DNA from: Acidobacteriaceae bacterium
GTDB taxonomy: Bacteria; Acidobacteriota; Terriglobia; Terriglobales; Acidobacteriaceae
DNA: 5,492 nt
Assembly (NCBI GenBank): GCA_003165855.1
Contig: PMXH01000281.1
Location: 8,931-14,422, forward strand
Direction of reading: 5' to 3'
Numbering within the stretch: the stretch's first letter is position 1; every line of letters begins with the position of its first letter. Under the pieces are notes generated by a model. The model did no database searches. It was not told where the DNA came from and saw only the letters and a list, made by a program, of their open reading frames with translations. Positions 3,865 to 5,492 of this stretch are shown here, in pieces. The position numbers and the translations under genes were made by a program.

Positions 3865-5492
3865 CCCTCGACCGTCGCCATCGACTTCTTCTTGCGCTGG
3901 TTCGATTGCAAGACCTTTTTTCGCAGCCGCAGTGATTTGGGAGTGATCTCCACGAATTCATCGTCCGCGATGAATTCGATGGCCTGCTCCAGATTCAAGT
4001 TCCGGAAGGGCACCAGGCGGATCGCCTCGTCGGCCGTGGAAGCGCGCATGTTGGTGAGTTTCTTTTCCCGCACCGCGTTGACGTCGAGATCATCATCTTT
4101 CGCGTTCTCGCCGATGATCATCCCTTCATACAGTTCAACACCCGGTCCAACGAAAAGCTCTCCGCGCTCCTGCAGTCCCCACAGCGCGTAGGCGGTCGAA
4201 ACTCCGGAGCGGTCCGCGATCAGGGCCCCGGTAAGCCGGTGCGGAATTTCCCCTTGCCACTCGGTATATCCATCGAACAGCGAATTCATCACGATGGTCC
4301 CGCGCGTGTCGGTGAGCAACTGGCTGCGCAGTCCGATCAGCCCGCGACTGGGCACGCGGAACTCAATGCGTACCCGCCCATAGCCGTGGTTGTGCATGTT
4401 GAGGACCTCGCTCTTGCGCGATCCCAACTGCTCCATGACCACGCCTACGAATGCCTCCGGCACGTCCACAGTGAGATGCTCCACTGGTTCCATCAGCTTT
4501 CCATCAATGCGCTTGGTGACGATCTCGGGCTTGCCCACCATCAGCTCATAACCCTCGCGCCGCATCATTTCGATGGTGATTGAAAGCTGCAGTTCGCCGC
4601 GCCCCAGCACCTTGAAGGAATCAGTCGTGCCCATTTCCTCCACGCGTAGAGAAACGTTGGTGAGCAGTTCCTTCGCCAGACGCTCGCGCAGATTTCGTGA
4701 GGTGACGTAGGTTCCTTCGCGTCCGGCGAACGGCGAAGTATTCACCGTGAAGGTCATCGCGATGGTTGGCTCATCGATCACAATGGGCGGCAGAGGCGCC
4801 GGATTCAAAGCGTCCGTGATCGTCTCGCCGATGGTGATTCCCTCCACCCCGGCCACGGCGACAATATCGCCCAGCACCGTTTCTGTGATGTCAGTCCGCT
4901 TCAGCCCCGAGAAAGAAAACAGTTTTGTGATTTTGGTCTTGTGCATCGATCCATCTAGTTTCGCGATCACCACGTCTTCGCCGGTGTACATCGTCCCGTT
5001 AAATACGCGCGCGATAGCCAGACGCCCCAGAAAATCGCTGTAATCGAGGTTCGCGACCAGAATCTGCAGCGGGCCTGCCGGGTCACCCTGGGGCAGCGGT
5101 ATCGTTTTCAGAATCGCGTCAAACAGCGGCCGCAGATTCTCGCCGCCGCCCGCGATGTCCGTCGACGCCGTCCCCTGCTTCGCATTCGTGTAGAGAACCG
5201 GAAAGTCGAGCTGATCTTCCTTCGCGTCCAGATCGATAAACAGGTCGTAGATTTCGTTGAGCACTTCCTGCGGACGGGCATCGGGCCGGTCGATCTTATT
5301 AATAACCACAATGGGCGGCAGCTTCGCCTCGAGAGCTTTGCTCAGAACGTAGCGCGTCTGCGGCAGCGGACCTTCGCTGGCGTCCACCAGCAGCATGACG
5401 CCATCCACCATTTTGAGCGCGCGCTCCACTTCGCCCCCGAAATCGCTATGGCCGGGCGTGTCGACGATATTGATCTTGACGCCGTGGTAACG
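3861..5492 (-). CDS. typA: Ribosome-associated GTPase BipA/TypA (N-terminus beyond the window)
   Basis: BipA/TypA is a translational GTPase related to EF-G and LepA that binds the ribosome. In model bacteria it supports large-subunit assembly and growth at low temperature or under stress. The open frame runs to the right edge, showing 543 residues. About 60-70 N-terminal residues, including the P-loop and switch I, are outside; the ATG-initiated reading is not the true start. Visible from the edge: G3 DTPGHSDF (11-18), G4 NKID (65-68), a G5-like TNAKQG (102-107), domain II at about 139-231, domain III at about 241-320 with GRGELQLSI, domain V at about 335-420 with [17 protein letters not shown], and the TypA-specific C-terminal domain with [13 protein letters not shown] and [12 protein letters not shown] to a basic end RLRKKVL. 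Overall length matches the roughly 600-residue family. Its TGA overlaps the start of the small zinc-ribbon gene by four bases. Confidence 0.97.
   Translation of the reverse strand, partial: RYHGVKINIVDTPGHSDFGGEVERALKMVDGVMLLVDASEGPLPQTRYVLSKALEAKLPPIVVINKIDRPDARPQEVLNEIYDLFIDLDAKEDQLDFPVLYTNAKQGTASTDIAGGGENLRPLFDAILKTIPLPQGDPAGPLQILVANLDYSDFLGRLAIARVFNGTMYTGEDVVIAKLDGSMHKTKITKLFSFSGLKRTDITETVLGDIVAVAGVEGITIGETITDALNPAPLPPIVIDEPTIAMTFTVNTSPFAGREGTYVTSRNLRERLAKELLTNVSLRVEEMGTTDSFKVLGRGELQLSITIEMMRREGYELMVGKPEIVTKRIDGKLMEPVEHLTVDVPEAFVGVVMEQLGSRKSEVLNMHNHGYGRVRIEFRVPSRGLIGLRSQLLTDTRGTIVMNSLFDGYTEWQGEIPHRLTGALIADRSGVSTAYALWGLQERGELFVGPGVELYEGMIIGENAKDDDLDVNAVREKKLTNMRASTADEAIRLVPFRNLNLEQAIEFIADDEFVEITPKSLRLRKKVLQSNQRKKKSMATVEG

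Noticed and set aside
4239..4583. Plus-strand open frames within typA
   Set aside because: They are antisense shadows of a strongly conserved gene.

Overview
The window is GC-rich bacterial DNA. It looks chromosomal and core-like, with one small inserted element. The mix of genes suggests a member of the Acidobacteriota: a ferrochelatase with iron-sulfur-type cysteines, a single-RRM protein with an Arg/Gly tail, BipA/TypA, and a TCATTCCGA...GAGGAATCT phrase in the intergenic repeat. This assignment rests on general resemblance and is only moderately confident.

Layout from left to right: (1) hemH, ferrochelatase, on the minus strand (68-1159), carrying three perfect 15-bp tandem repeats that add GLSQS x3 to a loop. 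(2) A 416-bp divergent intergenic region (1160-1575). It holds a well-formed MITE-like element at 1352-1494, with 19-bp terminal inverted repeats (15 perfect), nested internal hairpins and a perfect 8-bp target duplication. (3) A plus-strand major facilitator superfamily exporter (1576-2781). (4) tRNA-Arg(CCG) on the minus strand (2813-2889) with a plausible promoter. (5) A minus-strand RRM RNA-binding protein (3092-3442) that starts at a TTG codon. It has a good ribosome binding site and an extended -10 promoter overlapped upstream by a 13-bp palindrome. (6) A small minus-strand CxC/CxxC zinc-ribbon-like protein (3619-3864), whose GTG start overlaps the stop of (7) typA/bipA (3861 to beyond the right edge, N-terminus cut off).

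The right half (typA, zinc-ribbon protein, RRM protein, tRNA-Arg) reads leftward and is centred on translation and RNA. BipA/TypA is known for ribosome assembly and stress or cold adaptation. Bacterial single-RRM proteins are often cold-induced. A shared stress/translation theme is therefore plausible, but it is inference. The left half combines the last step of heme synthesis with a divergent efflux-type transporter, and the mobile element now lies between them.

I see no defence system, CRISPR array, phage or complete transposon. The most noteworthy items are the MITE-like element, the in-frame microrepeats in two unrelated genes (GLSQS x3 and GTQS x2), and the small uncharacterised zinc-ribbon protein coupled to typA.
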